Shown: positions 19,542 through 28,609, counted from the first letter of the stretch. The stretch: DNA of 64,000 nucleotides from an uncultured Collinsella sp. (GCA_900538305.1 UPXY01000001.1:1-64000); one strand, 5' to 3'. Notes: a model not told the origin generated them from the letters alone. Made by a program: numbers and translations.

Positions 19542-19547
19542 ATTCTA
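19542..19547 (-). promoter_or_regulatory. candidate -10 box (TAGAAT) for prmC
   Basis: The minus strand reads GCCTGCGGTAGAAT, 34 nt before the prmC ATG. It is identical over 14 bases to the purB site. The rest of the gap 19509-19857 shows no gene; the 19620-19857 part lies downstream of the gntR stop. Confidence 0.5.
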
Positions 19548-19857
19548 CCGCAGGCGACAGGCCACACAGCCCGTGCGGCGCGGCCATCGTCTGATGCGCA
19601 CACCCTACCTCACGCATCTAAAACGGTTCCGGACGTTTCTGGCACAAATCTTGACGCAATCTGGTACCAGTCTTGCACGCGCCTCATCGACGCAGCTTCC
19701 GCGAAAGCACCTGCGCTCCAACAAAGAGCCAAAGGTATACCAGAGGAGAGAATCGTCACAATAATTCCATGTGCGCTCGAACTTCATATGAATGCTCGGC
19801 GCATCGACACCGCAAGGGAGCACAACGCACCTATGCCGGCGCATCGCGCCACGAGCT

Positions 19858-20577
19858 CTACAGATCGAGCATGTAGCGAGAGCCGACGTAGTATTGACGC
19901 CCGATGTAAAGCGGTTTGTCATACTGGTCGAGCGCATATGCCGTCACATACAGGAGCGGCTCGCCCACAGAGATCTGCAGCGCCCCGGCACGCGTGCTCG
20001 AAGCGCCCACGGATTGCACAAGCACGCGTTGATAGTTCTTCGGTTGCCTTCCGTACATCTCCTCGAGCAGCTGGAAGAGCGAGGTCCCACTGAAATCCTT
20101 GGAGGTGAGCGTCTTCGCGTCCTCGTAGGGCAAGAAAACGTTCTCTTCAAAAATGGGAAGCTCGTCTGCCATGCGAACACGTTGAATATGAAGCAGCAGA
20201 TCGCTCTCCTCCATACCGAAGAATTCCCACTCGTCTGGGCGCGCTGTCACGATCTCCTTGTTAATCAAACGCGTGCTTGGCCTGTATCCCGCGGCATGGC
20301 ATATCTCGGTAAAGCTCCTCGGCATGCCTCCGCGCAAAACGCTGCGGCGCATACGCGGCGCGCACACAAACGTCCCCAAGCCGCGACGCTTGATGAGATA
20401 TCCCGCGTTGCTCAGGTCTTCAATCGCGCGACGAACGGTGATGCGGCTCACGGAATACAGCTCCGACAATTCCGCCTCGGTGGGAATCTTGCTCTCGGGC
20501 GGGTAGACCCCGTCGTTGATGGCGGCCTTGATATCGTCGTAGATGCGTTGATAGAGGGGCTGTTCTTGCGAGGGCAC
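19858..20577 (-). CDS. GntR/HutC-family transcriptional regulator (UTRA domain)
   Basis: A 239-aa regulator: a GntR winged helix (about 8-70; IPTEAELSELYSVSRITVRRAIEDL) followed by a UTRA ligand-binding domain (about 90-235; ending RQYYVGSRYMLDL). HutC-type regulators sense sugar phosphates, amino sugars or similar metabolites. The start is GTG at 20577 with AAGGAG 7 nt upstream. It lies directly downstream of the PTS operon on the same strand but has its own promoter, whose -10 is flanked by two exact 12-bp repeats. Similar repeats flank the operon -10, so autoregulation and operon repression are inferred. Confidence 0.92.
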   Translation of the reverse strand: MPSQEQPLYQRIYDDIKAAINDGVYPPESKIPTEAELSELYSVSRITVRRAIEDLSNAGYLIKRRGLGTFVCAPRMRRSVLRGGMPRSFTEICHAAGYRPSTRLINKEIVTARPDEWEFFGMEESDLLLHIQRVRMADELPIFEENVFLPYEDAKTLTSKDFSGTSLFQLLEEMYGRQPKNYQRVLVQSVGASSTRAGALQISVGEPLLYVTAYALDQYDKPLYIGRQYYVGSRYMLDL

Positions 20578-20648
20578 GGGTTTCTCCTTGAGTGTGCCGA
20601 GTGCAAAGCAGGTCGACGTTTACCCGCTTCTCGGACACGAGCCTATAT

Positions 20649-20684
20649 AACGTCTATAACCAATTATAGGGCAACGTCTATAAC
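20649..20684 (-). promoter_or_regulatory. gntR promoter with two operator repeats
   Basis: Two exact copies of GTTATAGACGTT (minus strand) lie at 20649-20660 and 20673-20684, 24 bp apart. Between them the minus strand has TATAAT (20663-20668), a consensus -10. The arrangement suggests repression by the UTRA regulator encoded just downstream. Confidence 0.7.
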
Positions 20685-20742
20685 GTATTACCGTCATAAA
20701 GCATAACCAACCGTTGACACGCATCGTCTACAGAAAGCGAAA

Positions 20743-20775
20743 AGGGGCGAACCAGCATGTCGCTCATTCGCCCCT
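20743..20775 (-). terminator. rho-independent terminator of the PTS operon
   Basis: AGGGGCGAA / TTCGCCCCT stem (9 bp) followed on the minus strand by TTTTC, about 30 nt after the aldo/keto reductase stop. It separates the operon from gntR. Confidence 0.85.
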
Positions 20776-20804
20776 CCAACGATGTGCCTATGCAGGCGTA
20801 TGCC

Positions 20805-21779
20805 TTAGGAAGCGGCCTCCGTGATGCCAAGGCGCTTGAGCTCGGCATCGAGCAGGTCGATATCCTCCTGAGCGAGCTCCCACTCGAAGGTGGCGCAGTT
20901 CTCTTCGGCCTCGTGCACGTTGCGGACGCCGGTGAGCGCGGTCGTCACGAAGCTCTTCTGCGTGCTCCAGTTGATGGCGATCTGCGCGAGCGGCTTGCCG
21001 TACTTCTGGGACACCGCGTCCATGGTCTTCAGGAACTCCTGGATCTTCGAGAACATGGGCTCCTTGTAGAACGGATAGAAGGTGTTGCGGAAGTCGTTCT
21101 CGGCGAAGTTGGGCTTCTCGCGGATGGCGCCGGTAAGAATGCCCGAACCAAGAGAACCCCAAGTCATGACATCGATGTTATGCTCCTCGCACCACTGGAG
21201 CTGGTGCAGGTCGGCCTGGTTCACCATGGAGAACGGCAGCTGGACGATGTCGATATCGGCATACTCGGACGCTTGGGCGATGTAGTCGGTATCGACATTG
21301 CACAGGCCGAGCATCTTGACCTTGCCCTCGTCCTTCAACTTCTGCACGTACTCCATCGTATCCTTGATGGGCGTGCCGAAGTCGTCCGGCCAGTGCATGA
21401 GGTAGATGTCGAAGTAATCGGTGCCCAAGCGACGCACGGAATCCGCGAACTCGCGCTCGATGGACTCGGGCGTGCTCTTATGGACGCCCTTGCCGTCCTC
21501 GATGTAGGAGCCGTACTTCGTGGCGAGCACGATCTTGTCGCGATCGTAGCCCTTGATGGCCTTCCCCACGACCTCCTCCGAGTGACCGGAGCCATAAATG
21601 GGCGCGGTGTCGATAAGGTTCACGCCGCCATCGATCATGGCCTGGATAGCGCGGATGGACTCCGTGTCATCGACCTCGCCGTAGCTAGCGCCAAGAGAGT
21701 TCGCGCCGCCGATGGCCCATGTGCCGACGGTAATTGCCGAGATATCGACCCCGGACTTCTTCATAGTCTTGTAACGCAT
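20805..21779 (-). CDS. aldo/keto reductase
   Basis: A 324-aa NAD(P)H-dependent oxidoreductase. The catalytic tetrad is visible: Asp and Tyr in LIDTAPIYGSG, Lys in LATKYG, His in IYLMHWPDD. The C-terminal cofactor region TALTGVRNVHEAEENCATFEW is typical of the AKR11/YajO-like branch. It is the last gene of the PTS operon, abutting the zinc dehydrogenase stop. The substrate is presumably an intermediate of the imported sugar or polyol. Confidence 0.9.
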   Translation of the reverse strand: MRYKTMKKSGVDISAITVGTWAIGGANSLGASYGEVDDTESIRAIQAMIDGGVNLIDTAPIYGSGHSEEVVGKAIKGYDRDKIVLATKYGSYIEDGKGVHKSTPESIEREFADSVRRLGTDYFDIYLMHWPDDFGTPIKDTMEYVQKLKDEGKVKMLGLCNVDTDYIAQASEYADIDIVQLPFSMVNQADLHQLQWCEEHNIDVMTWGSLGSGILTGAIREKPNFAENDFRNTFYPFYKEPMFSKIQEFLKTMDAVSQKYGKPLAQIAINWSTQKSFVTTALTGVRNVHEAEENCATFEWELAQEDIDLLDAELKRLGITEAAS

Positions 21780-22826
21780 TTAGTTCTCCTCCTGGCAGAT
21801 GACGCTGATGCGGAACATGCCCGGCTCGCAGGCGCGCTCGAAGGCGTGCTGGATCTGGGCAAGCGGGATCTTCTCTTCGACGAGCTCAGAGAAATTCGCG
21901 GCGCCCATGTTGATGAGGTTGGCAGCTTCCTTGAAGTCGACGTAGTCGGCGCCGTAGGTGCCCACGATCACCATGCGGCGATAGTGAACCGTGTTGGGAT
22001 CGAGCTCCCACTTCGGCGCGGGATAGCCGGCGGCGAAGATGAGCAGGCGGCCGCGCTTCTCCTTGAGCATGTCGATGGCCTGAGCGTAGGCGCTCGCGGC
22101 GGCGACGGCGACGATCACGCCGTCGGCACCCTTGCCATCGGTGAGCTCCTTGACCTTCTCGACGGGGTCGCACGCGGAAACGTCGATGGCCTCGAGGCCA
22201 AGGCGGCGAGCCGCCTCGAGCTTCTTGGGCATCATCTCGGTGATGAGCACGCGGCAGCCATGCGCCTTCGCCACGAGGGCGTTCAGGATGCCCATGGTGC
22301 CGGCACCGATCACCACGACGGTGTCGCCGAAGTCGCAGCCGAAGCGACGGAAGCCGGCGCAGCACGTACCGAGGGGCTCAAGCAGGGCGGCGACGGAGGG
22401 GTCGATATCCTTGTTGATCTTGTAGCAAGCGACCTCGCTCGACACGACGTACTCGGCGCAGCCGGCGTTGCCGTAGAAGCCATCCGGGTTCGGGTGGTCG
22501 GCGCTCATGAGGTGCGTGCACTCGCTCGTGCGCCCCTCACGGCTGGGAATGGTATACGGATCGTAGTAGTACCCGCTCGCCACGTAGTCGCCGACCTCGA
22601 CGCTCGATACCTCGGAGCCGACCTCGACAACGGTGCCGGCCCACTCATGGCCGAACACGAGCGGCGTCGGGCGGTTGCGCGAGCCGTTGAAGGCGCCGTA
22701 TTCCGACGTGCAGATGTTGTCTGCAGCGACCTTGACCAGCACCTCATGACCGGAAAGCTCGGGAAGCTCGCGGTCGATGACCTCGGCCTTTCCCGCTTCG
22801 CGAAGCACTGCTGTCTTAACCTTCAT
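21780..22826 (-). CDS. zinc-dependent medium-chain dehydrogenase (sorbitol/threonine dehydrogenase-like)
   Basis: A 348-aa MDR-family enzyme. The N-terminal catalytic domain has the Cys of DNICTSEYG and GHEWAGTVVEVG; a PYTIPSREGRTSECTHL segment stands where the structural-zinc Cys cluster would be and has only one Cys, so the structural zinc site may be absent. The Rossmann part has VIGAGTMGILNALVAKAHG. Start ATG 22826 with AGAGGAC upstream; an in-frame Met at 22868 would overlap the preceding gene. Related operon enzymes include L-sorbose-1-P reductase (SorE) and sorbitol dehydrogenases; the substrate here is unknown. Confidence 0.88.
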   Translation of the reverse strand: MKVKTAVLREAGKAEVIDRELPELSGHEVLVKVAADNICTSEYGAFNGSRNRPTPLVFGHEWAGTVVEVGSEVSSVEVGDYVASGYYYDPYTIPSREGRTSECTHLMSADHPNPDGFYGNAGCAEYVVSSEVACYKINKDIDPSVAALLEPLGTCCAGFRRFGCDFGDTVVVIGAGTMGILNALVAKAHGCRVLITEMMPKKLEAARRLGLEAIDVSACDPVEKVKELTDGKGADGVIVAVAAASAYAQAIDMLKEKRGRLLIFAAGYPAPKWELDPNTVHYRRMVIVGTYGADYVDFKEAANLINMGAANFSELVEEKIPLAQIQHAFERACEPGMFRISVICQEEN

Positions 22827-22868
22827 GATGTCCTCTTTCGTGATTTCAATCGATTCGGTATCAAACAC

Positions 22869-24026
22869 TTAGGCGCAGCTCGCCTGGATGTCGCGCATGT
22901 GCTTGGCGACAAGCTGGGCGAGCACGCCGTCTTCCTCGGTAAGACCGCACACGTCGGCCATGAGGGCACGGAGCTGCGCCGGGTCCTTCACATCGACGTC
23001 GCGCTCGCCCGCGAGGTAGGCAAGGCCGTACGCGATGCCGCGCGCGAGGTAGAACGGGACGATGCCGTGCTCGAGGCACATGAGCGCAGGCCCCACGAAG
23101 CGGTTCTCTCGAGAGAGCTTCTCGTCTGCCCCCGCCATGACGCGGTCGATGGGATCCTTCACGCCGGCATCGAGCTTCGCCATGATGAACTCGACCCATT
23201 CGGCATCTTCGGCGCTGTCGAAGGCGTACTCCTGCAGCACCGCGTCGTGCGCCTCGTTGAAGGCGCCCGTGATGCACGAGCGGATCCACGGATCCTGATA
23301 GCAATCGCAGATAAAGCTCAAACCCTTGTGGGCGCCCATGAACGCGGACATGGCATGCAGCATGTTGCCGCAGTACACCTTGCGATAGATGTGGCCCTCG
23401 GCTCCATGCACGTAAGACACGTGCGGGACCTCGAGTTGCTCGCCCACCCAGGCATCGGCATCGATCTCGAGTCCCGGGTTAGCCGAGACCACCACCTGCC
23501 AGGGGTTCGCGCCCGGCTCGCTCGGCACGCCGGCGGCGAGCACCATAACCTGGCAAACACCAAGATGGTCTGCTGCATAGGCGCGCTCCGCCTCGCTAAG
23601 CTCGGCCTCGATATAGCCGCGCACCTTGCGGGGCGCCCCAAGCGCATTCACGCACAGAAGCACGTTCAGCGGCGCCGTGTCCCCCCCGGCGCAGCGACGT
23701 TTCACCGCTTCCGCGATAACGTGCGAGATGCTCTGGAACGCTCCTTCGTACACGCAGCACGCGGCTATATCCACATGGGTAAGGAGCTCAACGATGGGCT
23801 CGGCCTCCGTGCTGTCCACGATGTCGAACGCATCGATACGGGTCGTCTCGTCGATCTCGTGTCCGTCTGTCACCCGAGCATCATAGTAGCCCTGGGCTTC
23901 GAGCTGGCGCATACCCTCCATGTACATGTCGTACAGATGGAGCCGGTAGCCCTCGCGGGCGAAGAGCAAACCGACGACGCCGCGCCCGATCTTGCCCGCA
24001 CCAAGGATCGCGATGTCTTTTTCCAT
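22869..24026 (-). CDS. mannitol-1-phosphate 5-dehydrogenase-like protein (polyol-specific long-chain dehydrogenase)
   Basis: A 385-aa MtlD-like protein. The N-terminal Rossmann motif ILGAGKIGRGVVGLLF resembles MtlD, and the KxxxxNxxH catalytic signature of polyol-specific long-chain dehydrogenases is present as KVYCGNMLH. The family oxidises polyol phosphates to ketose phosphates. With a PTS in the same operon, a phosphorylated polyol or ketose is the likely substrate, but identity to mannitol-1-P is not shown. It starts 18 nt after the EIID stop. Confidence 0.85.
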   Translation of the reverse strand: MEKDIAILGAGKIGRGVVGLLFAREGYRLHLYDMYMEGMRQLEAQGYYDARVTDGHEIDETTRIDAFDIVDSTEAEPIVELLTHVDIAACCVYEGAFQSISHVIAEAVKRRCAGGDTAPLNVLLCVNALGAPRKVRGYIEAELSEAERAYAADHLGVCQVMVLAAGVPSEPGANPWQVVVSANPGLEIDADAWVGEQLEVPHVSYVHGAEGHIYRKVYCGNMLHAMSAFMGAHKGLSFICDCYQDPWIRSCITGAFNEAHDAVLQEYAFDSAEDAEWVEFIMAKLDAGVKDPIDRVMAGADEKLSRENRFVGPALMCLEHGIVPFYLARGIAYGLAYLAGERDVDVKDPAQLRALMADVCGLTEEDGVLAQLVAKHMRDIQASCA

Positions 24027-24044
24027 AGGTAACCGTCTCCTCGT

Positions 24045-24884
24045 TTAGCCGATGATGCCGCAGAGCGCGAGCACGACACCCACCACGATAAGCGCGATGA
24101 GCAGCACGACGACGTTGACCTTCTTCTTGCCGAGCAGCCAGTAGCAGGCGAGCACCAGCAGAAGCGGGAGCATCTTGGGCATGACGGTGTCGAACAGAGC
24201 CTGGAGCGCCGTGGGGTCGGTCTCACCGGCGCCGCCGAAGGTGATGGGCGTGGTGAGCGCGACGTTCGTAGCGGTCATGGCGCCGATGGCGGCAAGGCCG
24301 ATGACGCTCGCGGCGTAGGAGATCTTGTCCATGACGCCCGTGGCGGCCGCGTCCTCCAGGAAGCGGGTGCCCATGCTGTAGCCCATCTTGAGCGTCCACC
24401 AGCGCACGAGGAGCTGCGGGACGTTGAAGATGAGGAAGAAGAGCACGGCGCCGGCGAAGCTTCCCTGCATGCAGAGGTCGACCGCGACGGAAACGGCGAT
24501 GACGCGCAGCGTGGAGTGGAAGATCGTGTCGCCGATGGCGGACAGCGGGCCCATGAGGGCGGTCTTGACGCCCGTGACGGTCGCGGTGTCGAAGTCATCG
24601 CTCTGGGCGTTCTGCTCTTCGAGCGCCAGCGTGACGCCCATGGGGAGACCGACGACGTACGGGGTGACGTTGAAGTACTCGGTCATGTGACGACGGTAGG
24701 CGTCGACGCGCTTTTCCTTGTCGTCCTTGTAGATCTTCTTGAGCGCGGGAATCATAGCGTAGGTATAACCGCTGTGCATCTGCGCCGGGTAGTCGTTCAT
24801 ACCGTTCAGGTGAATGCCGCGGCTGAACGCGGTGAGCAAGTCTTTGTTGCTCAGCAGGCCTCCCTGCTTGACGTTAGAACTCAT
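24045..24884 (-). CDS. PTS mannose-family EIID component
   Basis: A 279-aa EIID. Long cytoplasmic N-terminal part (FSRGIHLNGMNDYPAQMHSGY, YFNVTPYVVGLPMGVTLALEEQ) and C-terminal membrane helices. EIID occurs only in the mannose-fructose-sorbose PTS family and works with EIIC in translocation. It overlaps the EIIC gene by 11 bases, indicating translational coupling. Confidence 0.95.
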   Translation of the reverse strand: MSSNVKQGGLLSNKDLLTAFSRGIHLNGMNDYPAQMHSGYTYAMIPALKKIYKDDKEKRVDAYRRHMTEYFNVTPYVVGLPMGVTLALEEQNAQSDDFDTATVTGVKTALMGPLSAIGDTIFHSTLRVIAVSVAVDLCMQGSFAGAVLFFLIFNVPQLLVRWWTLKMGYSMGTRFLEDAAATGVMDKISYAASVIGLAAIGAMTATNVALTTPITFGGAGETDPTALQALFDTVMPKMLPLLLVLACYWLLGKKKVNVVVLLIALIVVGVVLALCGIIG

Positions 24885-25644
24885 TGTCGTCCTCCTCAGC
24901 AGCAGTCGAGAGTGCGGGCTTGTCCTCGCGAGCGAAGAGCAGAAGCACCACGGCGGCGGTGGCGAGCAGCGTCACGGCGATGGTGGGCATGCCCAGGTAG
25001 GCGGTGAGGATGAAGCCGATGAAGAACCAGGCGGCGACCTTCTTGTCCATGATCATGGTGAGCAGGAGGCCGAAGCCGACGGCGGGCAGCAGGTTGCCCG
25101 CGGCGTTCAGGGCGTTGATGATGTTCGTGGGGATCGAGTTGACCGCGGTCTCCATGGCGCCGCTGCCGAAGTAGATCGACAGGAAGCCAATGAGGAAGTA
25201 CAGGCCGAACTGGCTGATCCAGGCACCAGCCCAGAAGATGGCGCGTGCGACGCGGTCGTTGTCCTTCAGGAGCTGGGCCTTCATGGCCTCGCCGAAGAAG
25301 GCGTTGATGAACTTGCAGAGCACGTACGCGAAGCCACCGATGAGCGCCAGCGGCACGGCGAACGTGGTGCCGATGCCGGTGCCGGCACCCGTAAGCACCG
25401 CGAGGGCGGTCGAAACGCCGGCGGCGGTACCGCCGTCAGGCGAGACGGCAGCGCCGATGGGGAACGAGCCCAGGAACACGATCTCAAGCGAGGCGCCGAT
25501 GATCGCACCGGTCGCGACGTCGCCGAGCACGAGGCCGACGAGAGCGCCCTCAACTATGGGGCGGTTCAGCATACAATAGCCAAAGAAGTAGTCCATCTTG
25601 CACAGACCGACCACCAGGCCAGTGAGCAATGCGGGAATAAGCAT
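24874..25644 (-). CDS. PTS mannose-family EIIC component
   Basis: A 256-aa polytopic permease. The conserved ALVGLVLGDVATGAIIGASLEIVFLG and GAAVSPDGGTAAGVSTALAV segments are EIIC-Man signatures. The ATG overlaps the TAA of the TIM-barrel gene (TAATG). Unusually, EIIC and EIID are separated from EIIA and EIIB by two catabolic genes. Confidence 0.95.
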   Translation of the reverse strand: MLIPALLTGLVVGLCKMDYFFGYCMLNRPIVEGALVGLVLGDVATGAIIGASLEIVFLGSFPIGAAVSPDGGTAAGVSTALAVLTGAGTGIGTTFAVPLALIGGFAYVLCKFINAFFGEAMKAQLLKDNDRVARAIFWAGAWISQFGLYFLIGFLSIYFGSGAMETAVNSIPTNIINALNAAGNLLPAVGFGLLLTMIMDKKVAAWFFIGFILTAYLGMPTIAVTLLATAAVVLLLFAREDKPALSTAAEEDDNEF

Positions 25645-26474
25645 TACCGTTCACATCCCTTCAATGTGTCTATCGAGCGCGCGAGTACATCTCGCGGGCA
25701 ATCGTGATAGGTCGATTTGGTCATCTCGAGCGCGCAATCCCCCATATATCCGCCCGCTTCGAGCTTTTTGAGCACCTCATGTGGATCGAGCACCCCGTGT
25801 GTGTCCCCCCATGCCAGGTGCGCAAACACCTGTGGGTCGAGATTTGTGAGGTGCACGTACCCAATGCGTCCCTCGAGGGCCTTCAGATAGGAATCGAGCG
25901 CGTCTCCATTTCGAGCGATCGTTCCCGTGTCGAGCGTGGCGTGCAAGTTATTCGCGTTCACCTCCCCCAGCGCACGAGAGATCCCTTCGACATCCATCAC
26001 GAGCCGATACCGTGTTTTCGACAAGGGCTCTATGCACACATCCATGCCTTCGGATTCGGCGATACGGCAGATGTACGCCAGCATCGACACCATGGCGTCC
26101 CAAGCCTTCGCCGGGTCGTCGTCGAAGAGGAACCATCCGCCGTTGAGCGAGATGCGCTGCGCGCCAAGACGCGATCCCAGCCGCATGATCTGCTGGTAGT
26201 AGCCGCGCGTAAGCTGCTGGATACCCGGATCGAGCGAGGCGATGTTGTACGCCTTGGGATTGCTCTGCTCGGGCGTGAGCGTCCGAACCCGAATGCCATG
26301 CCTTCCTACCGACTCGACCACCTCGCGCGCGTTGTACACATCGTGCGCGTCGATGTTGACGTGCTGGTTGCACAACCACAGATCGATATCGGCAACACCG
26401 AGCGAGCTCACGTCAACAAGGAACCTCTCGAAGCTCCAGTAACGCCAGATCTGGTTGGTCGGTAGGAAGCGCAT
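25644..26474 (-). CDS. sugar phosphate isomerase/epimerase-like TIM barrel protein (AP endonuclease family 2 fold)
   Basis: A 276-aa xylose-isomerase-like TIM barrel. Likely metal ligands are the Glu of DVCIEPLSK, the Asp of HATLDTGT, the His of YVHLTNLD and the Glu of CALEMTKS. Enzymes of this fold include tagatose 3-epimerases, inosose isomerases and hydroxypyruvate isomerase. Its place between the aldolase and EIIC suggests it reshapes the imported sugar before cleavage; the exact reaction is unknown. Confidence 0.82.
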   Translation of the reverse strand: MRFLPTNQIWRYWSFERFLVDVSSLGVADIDLWLCNQHVNIDAHDVYNAREVVESVGRHGIRVRTLTPEQSNPKAYNIASLDPGIQQLTRGYYQQIMRLGSRLGAQRISLNGGWFLFDDDPAKAWDAMVSMLAYICRIAESEGMDVCIEPLSKTRYRLVMDVEGISRALGEVNANNLHATLDTGTIARNGDALDSYLKALEGRIGYVHLTNLDPQVFAHLAWGDTHGVLDPHEVLKKLEAGGYMGDCALEMTKSTYHDCPRDVLARSIDTLKGCER

Positions 26475-26501
26475 GGGAAACCCTCGTCACCAATAAGCGT
26501 G

Positions 26502-27362
26502 CTACGCCTTGTTCACGCAGCCGAAGACGTGCATGTAGTGCATGAGCGCCTCTTTGTAGGCCTTCGCACCGATCTCGTTGTACTGGCAGGCGTTGATCTT
26601 CTTCTTGTCGGGGTCGACATCCGGAGCGTAATCGGCGTCGATGACCTCCTTGATGGCCAAGTTGGACGCCTGGGAGAGGTCGGTCCAGAGGTTCACCTTC
26701 TGGATGCCGCACTCGATCGCCTTGGCGATGAGGTCATCACCGGTGCCGGAACCGCCGTGAAGAACAAGCGGCACGTCGACGCTCTGAGCGATGGTCGAGA
26801 GGAGCTCGTACTCAAGGTGCGGGGTGCCCTTGTAGGCGCCGTGGCTCGTGCCCACGGCGACAGCGAGGCAGTCGACGCCGGTCTCCTCGACGAAGGACGC
26901 GGCCTCCTCGGGATGGGTAAGGCCGGCGTCACGCGTCTCTTCGTACTCGTTGCCCTGGCCGACGTGGCCAAGCTCCGCCTCGACGGAAACGCCGACGGCA
27001 TGGGCGATCTTCACGATCTCCTTCGACTCGGCAACGTTCTGGTCGTACGGAAGCGTGGAGCGGTCGACCATGACCGAGCTGAAGCCGGCGCGAATGGCGC
27101 GGATAAGATGCTCGAACGGACCGCCGTGATCGAGGTTCAGCGCGAACGGGACGTTCGGGTAACGGCGCTCATAGAAGCGGGCGAGCTCGCCCATCTCCTC
27201 GATGCCGAAAACGCCGGGGCAGCCCAGGATGACGGGGGCGTTCAGCTCGTCAGCAGCCTGCAGGCACGCTTCCATGGTGAAGCGGCTGAAGACGTTCGGG
27301 GCGGGGATTCCGTAATGGCCCTTCTTGGCGTCCTGCAGAAGTTCGTGCATAGGTGTTAGCAT
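26502..27362 (-). CDS. class II (zinc) ketose-bisphosphate aldolase family protein
   Basis: A 286-aa class II aldolase of the FbaA/GatY/KbaY type. Metal ligands are in NLDHGG, VGTSHGAYKG and LHGGSGTG; the VEAELGHVG strand is also typical. The normally conserved MIDGSHLPFEEN reads MVDRSTLPYDQN, so it differs from housekeeping FBA and could act on another ketose (bis)phosphate. It lies between EIIB and the isomerase gene. Likely product: triose phosphates for glycolysis. Confidence 0.87.
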   Translation of the reverse strand: MLTPMHELLQDAKKGHYGIPAPNVFSRFTMEACLQAADELNAPVILGCPGVFGIEEMGELARFYERRYPNVPFALNLDHGGPFEHLIRAIRAGFSSVMVDRSTLPYDQNVAESKEIVKIAHAVGVSVEAELGHVGQGNEYEETRDAGLTHPEEAASFVEETGVDCLAVAVGTSHGAYKGTPHLEYELLSTIAQSVDVPLVLHGGSGTGDDLIAKAIECGIQKVNLWTDLSQASNLAIKEVIDADYAPDVDPDKKKINACQYNEIGAKAYKEALMHYMHVFGCVNKA

Positions 27363-27440
27363 GGCGAATTCCTCTTTTCACACTCGTGCTTATCCCAACC
27401 GGCAACCGTGGTGAGCGCCGGATGCAACCAAAGAAACCGG

Positions 27441-27902
27441 TTACGAATAGATGGTCTTCGTCTCGGTGGGAACCTGACGGATCTCGAGCTCGATGCCGCG
27501 AGCACCGAGCTCGTGCAGCATGTCTTCCTCTTCGGGGAGCAGGAAGACGGCCTGGCTCACCTGGCGGGCGCCCTCGCGATTCTTGATGCCGCCGAGGTTG
27601 ATGCTCTGAATCTCGGGGATCTCGTCGCAGATGCGCTTCGCGTCCTTGACGCTGCCGGTAACGATGAACAGCTTGTACTTATCGGTCGCGCCGCTCTTGA
27701 TGGCCTTGATGCTGTCGTCGATGGTCTTGACGACGAGCTTGATGCCCTGCGGCTTGGCCAGGCGAAGCGTGGCCATCTTGAGGCTATCGGTCGCGGAGTC
27801 GTCGTCGGCGATGAGGATGCAGTCCGCGCCGATGGAGCGAACCCACGAGAAGCCGACCTGTCCGTGCAGGAGCCTGTGGTCGATTCGGAATAGCTTGATC
27901 AC
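27441..27902 (-). CDS. PTS mannose-family EIIB component
   Basis: A 153-aa EIIB. The phosphorylated His lies in RIDHRLLHGQV (His13). The GTG at 27902 with AAGGA just upstream is chosen; the longer frame to 27950 reads through the intergenic gap. EIIB takes phosphate from EIIA and passes it to the sugar at EIIC-EIID. Confidence 0.93.
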   Translation of the reverse strand: MIKLFRIDHRLLHGQVGFSWVRSIGADCILIADDDSATDSLKMATLRLAKPQGIKLVVKTIDDSIKAIKSGATDKYKLFIVTGSVKDAKRICDEIPEIQSINLGGIKNREGARQVSQAVFLLPEEEDMLHELGARGIELEIRQVPTETKTIYS

Positions 27903-27964
27903 GTCCTTGTCCTTTCTGAACCGCGCTCCGAAGAGCGATCCTGTGTGCATGTCGCGCGCATACC

Positions 27965-28393
27965 TTAAAAGTCGTTATCTTCTTCTGCGGCGATAGCGCC
28001 CCTAACCATGTCGTCGCAAAGCGCGACGCCCTCGCGGGCGCGTTCGACGATGCTCGGGAGCTGATCTGCAATCATGTCTGCCGGGCAAACGGCGATCTCG
28101 AGCAAAAGGGCTAGATTCAGGCCGCACACCAGGTGGAACGGATACTCTGCCAGCAGCTTCATGAATTCGTTGTTCACCGAGCCGCCCAGAACATCGGTAA
28201 GCACAATGAGCTCCGTGGTGTCGTAGTCGTTCTCGGCGACCGTCTCGCGAAACAGCTCTTGATAATCGACGCCGCTCTCGACATACGCGGTGATGCACTC
28301 GATGGGCGCCTGCTCCCCAAAGATCATCTTCATCGAGGTAAGGATTCCCTCAGAGAACTTGCCATGCGTTGCCAGAACGATACGTTTCTCCAT
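27965..28393 (-). CDS. PTS mannose-family EIIA component
   Basis: A 142-aa EIIA-Man/fructose-type domain. The active His is His10 in VLATHGKFSEG; LIVLTDVLGGSVNNEF is the second conserved stretch. First gene of the nine-gene operon. It would be phosphorylated by HPr (not in this window). Confidence 0.93.
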   Translation of the reverse strand: MEKRIVLATHGKFSEGILTSMKMIFGEQAPIECITAYVESGVDYQELFRETVAENDYDTTELIVLTDVLGGSVNNEFMKLLAEYPFHLVCGLNLALLLEIAVCPADMIADQLPSIVERAREGVALCDDMVRGAIAAEEDNDF

Positions 28394-28472
28394 CCCTGCA
28401 CCCCCTTTCGAGCGTTCGTGGCGGTTAGGTTGCGGAGCGGCATGGGGGCCGCTGCGCTAGTCAAAGGTAATA

Positions 28473-28502
28473 TACATCTATTACATTCTATATGTCTATC
28501 AT
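28473..28502 (-). promoter_or_regulatory. PTS operon promoter flanked by GntR-type half-sites
   Basis: On the minus strand ATGATAGACATA (28491-28502) and GTAATAGATGTA (28473-28484) flank TAGAAT (28485-28490), a good -10. They match GTTATAGACGTT of the gntR promoter at 8 and 9 of 12 positions. An outer GGTAAT / ATTACC repeat brackets the block. EIIA starts about 90 nt downstream. The rest of 28394-28662 shows no gene. Confidence 0.65.
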
Positions 28503-28609
28503 TACCGTGAACGGTTATTCCATAGCGGCGAGCGGTTGAGAGCGCTTGAAGGCGCTGCGCACGAACGTGCAGACGCGCCGCGCAAGGCCAGCTTGTCGCA
28601 CAAGCAAAA

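Noticed and set aside
20757..24032. 1091-codon plus-strand open frame
   Set aside because: It runs antisense to three well-supported oxidoreductase genes and EIID. Such mirror frames arise from the strong GC-rich third-position bias; its product (His/Arg/Leu/Val-rich, no motifs) resembles no protein.
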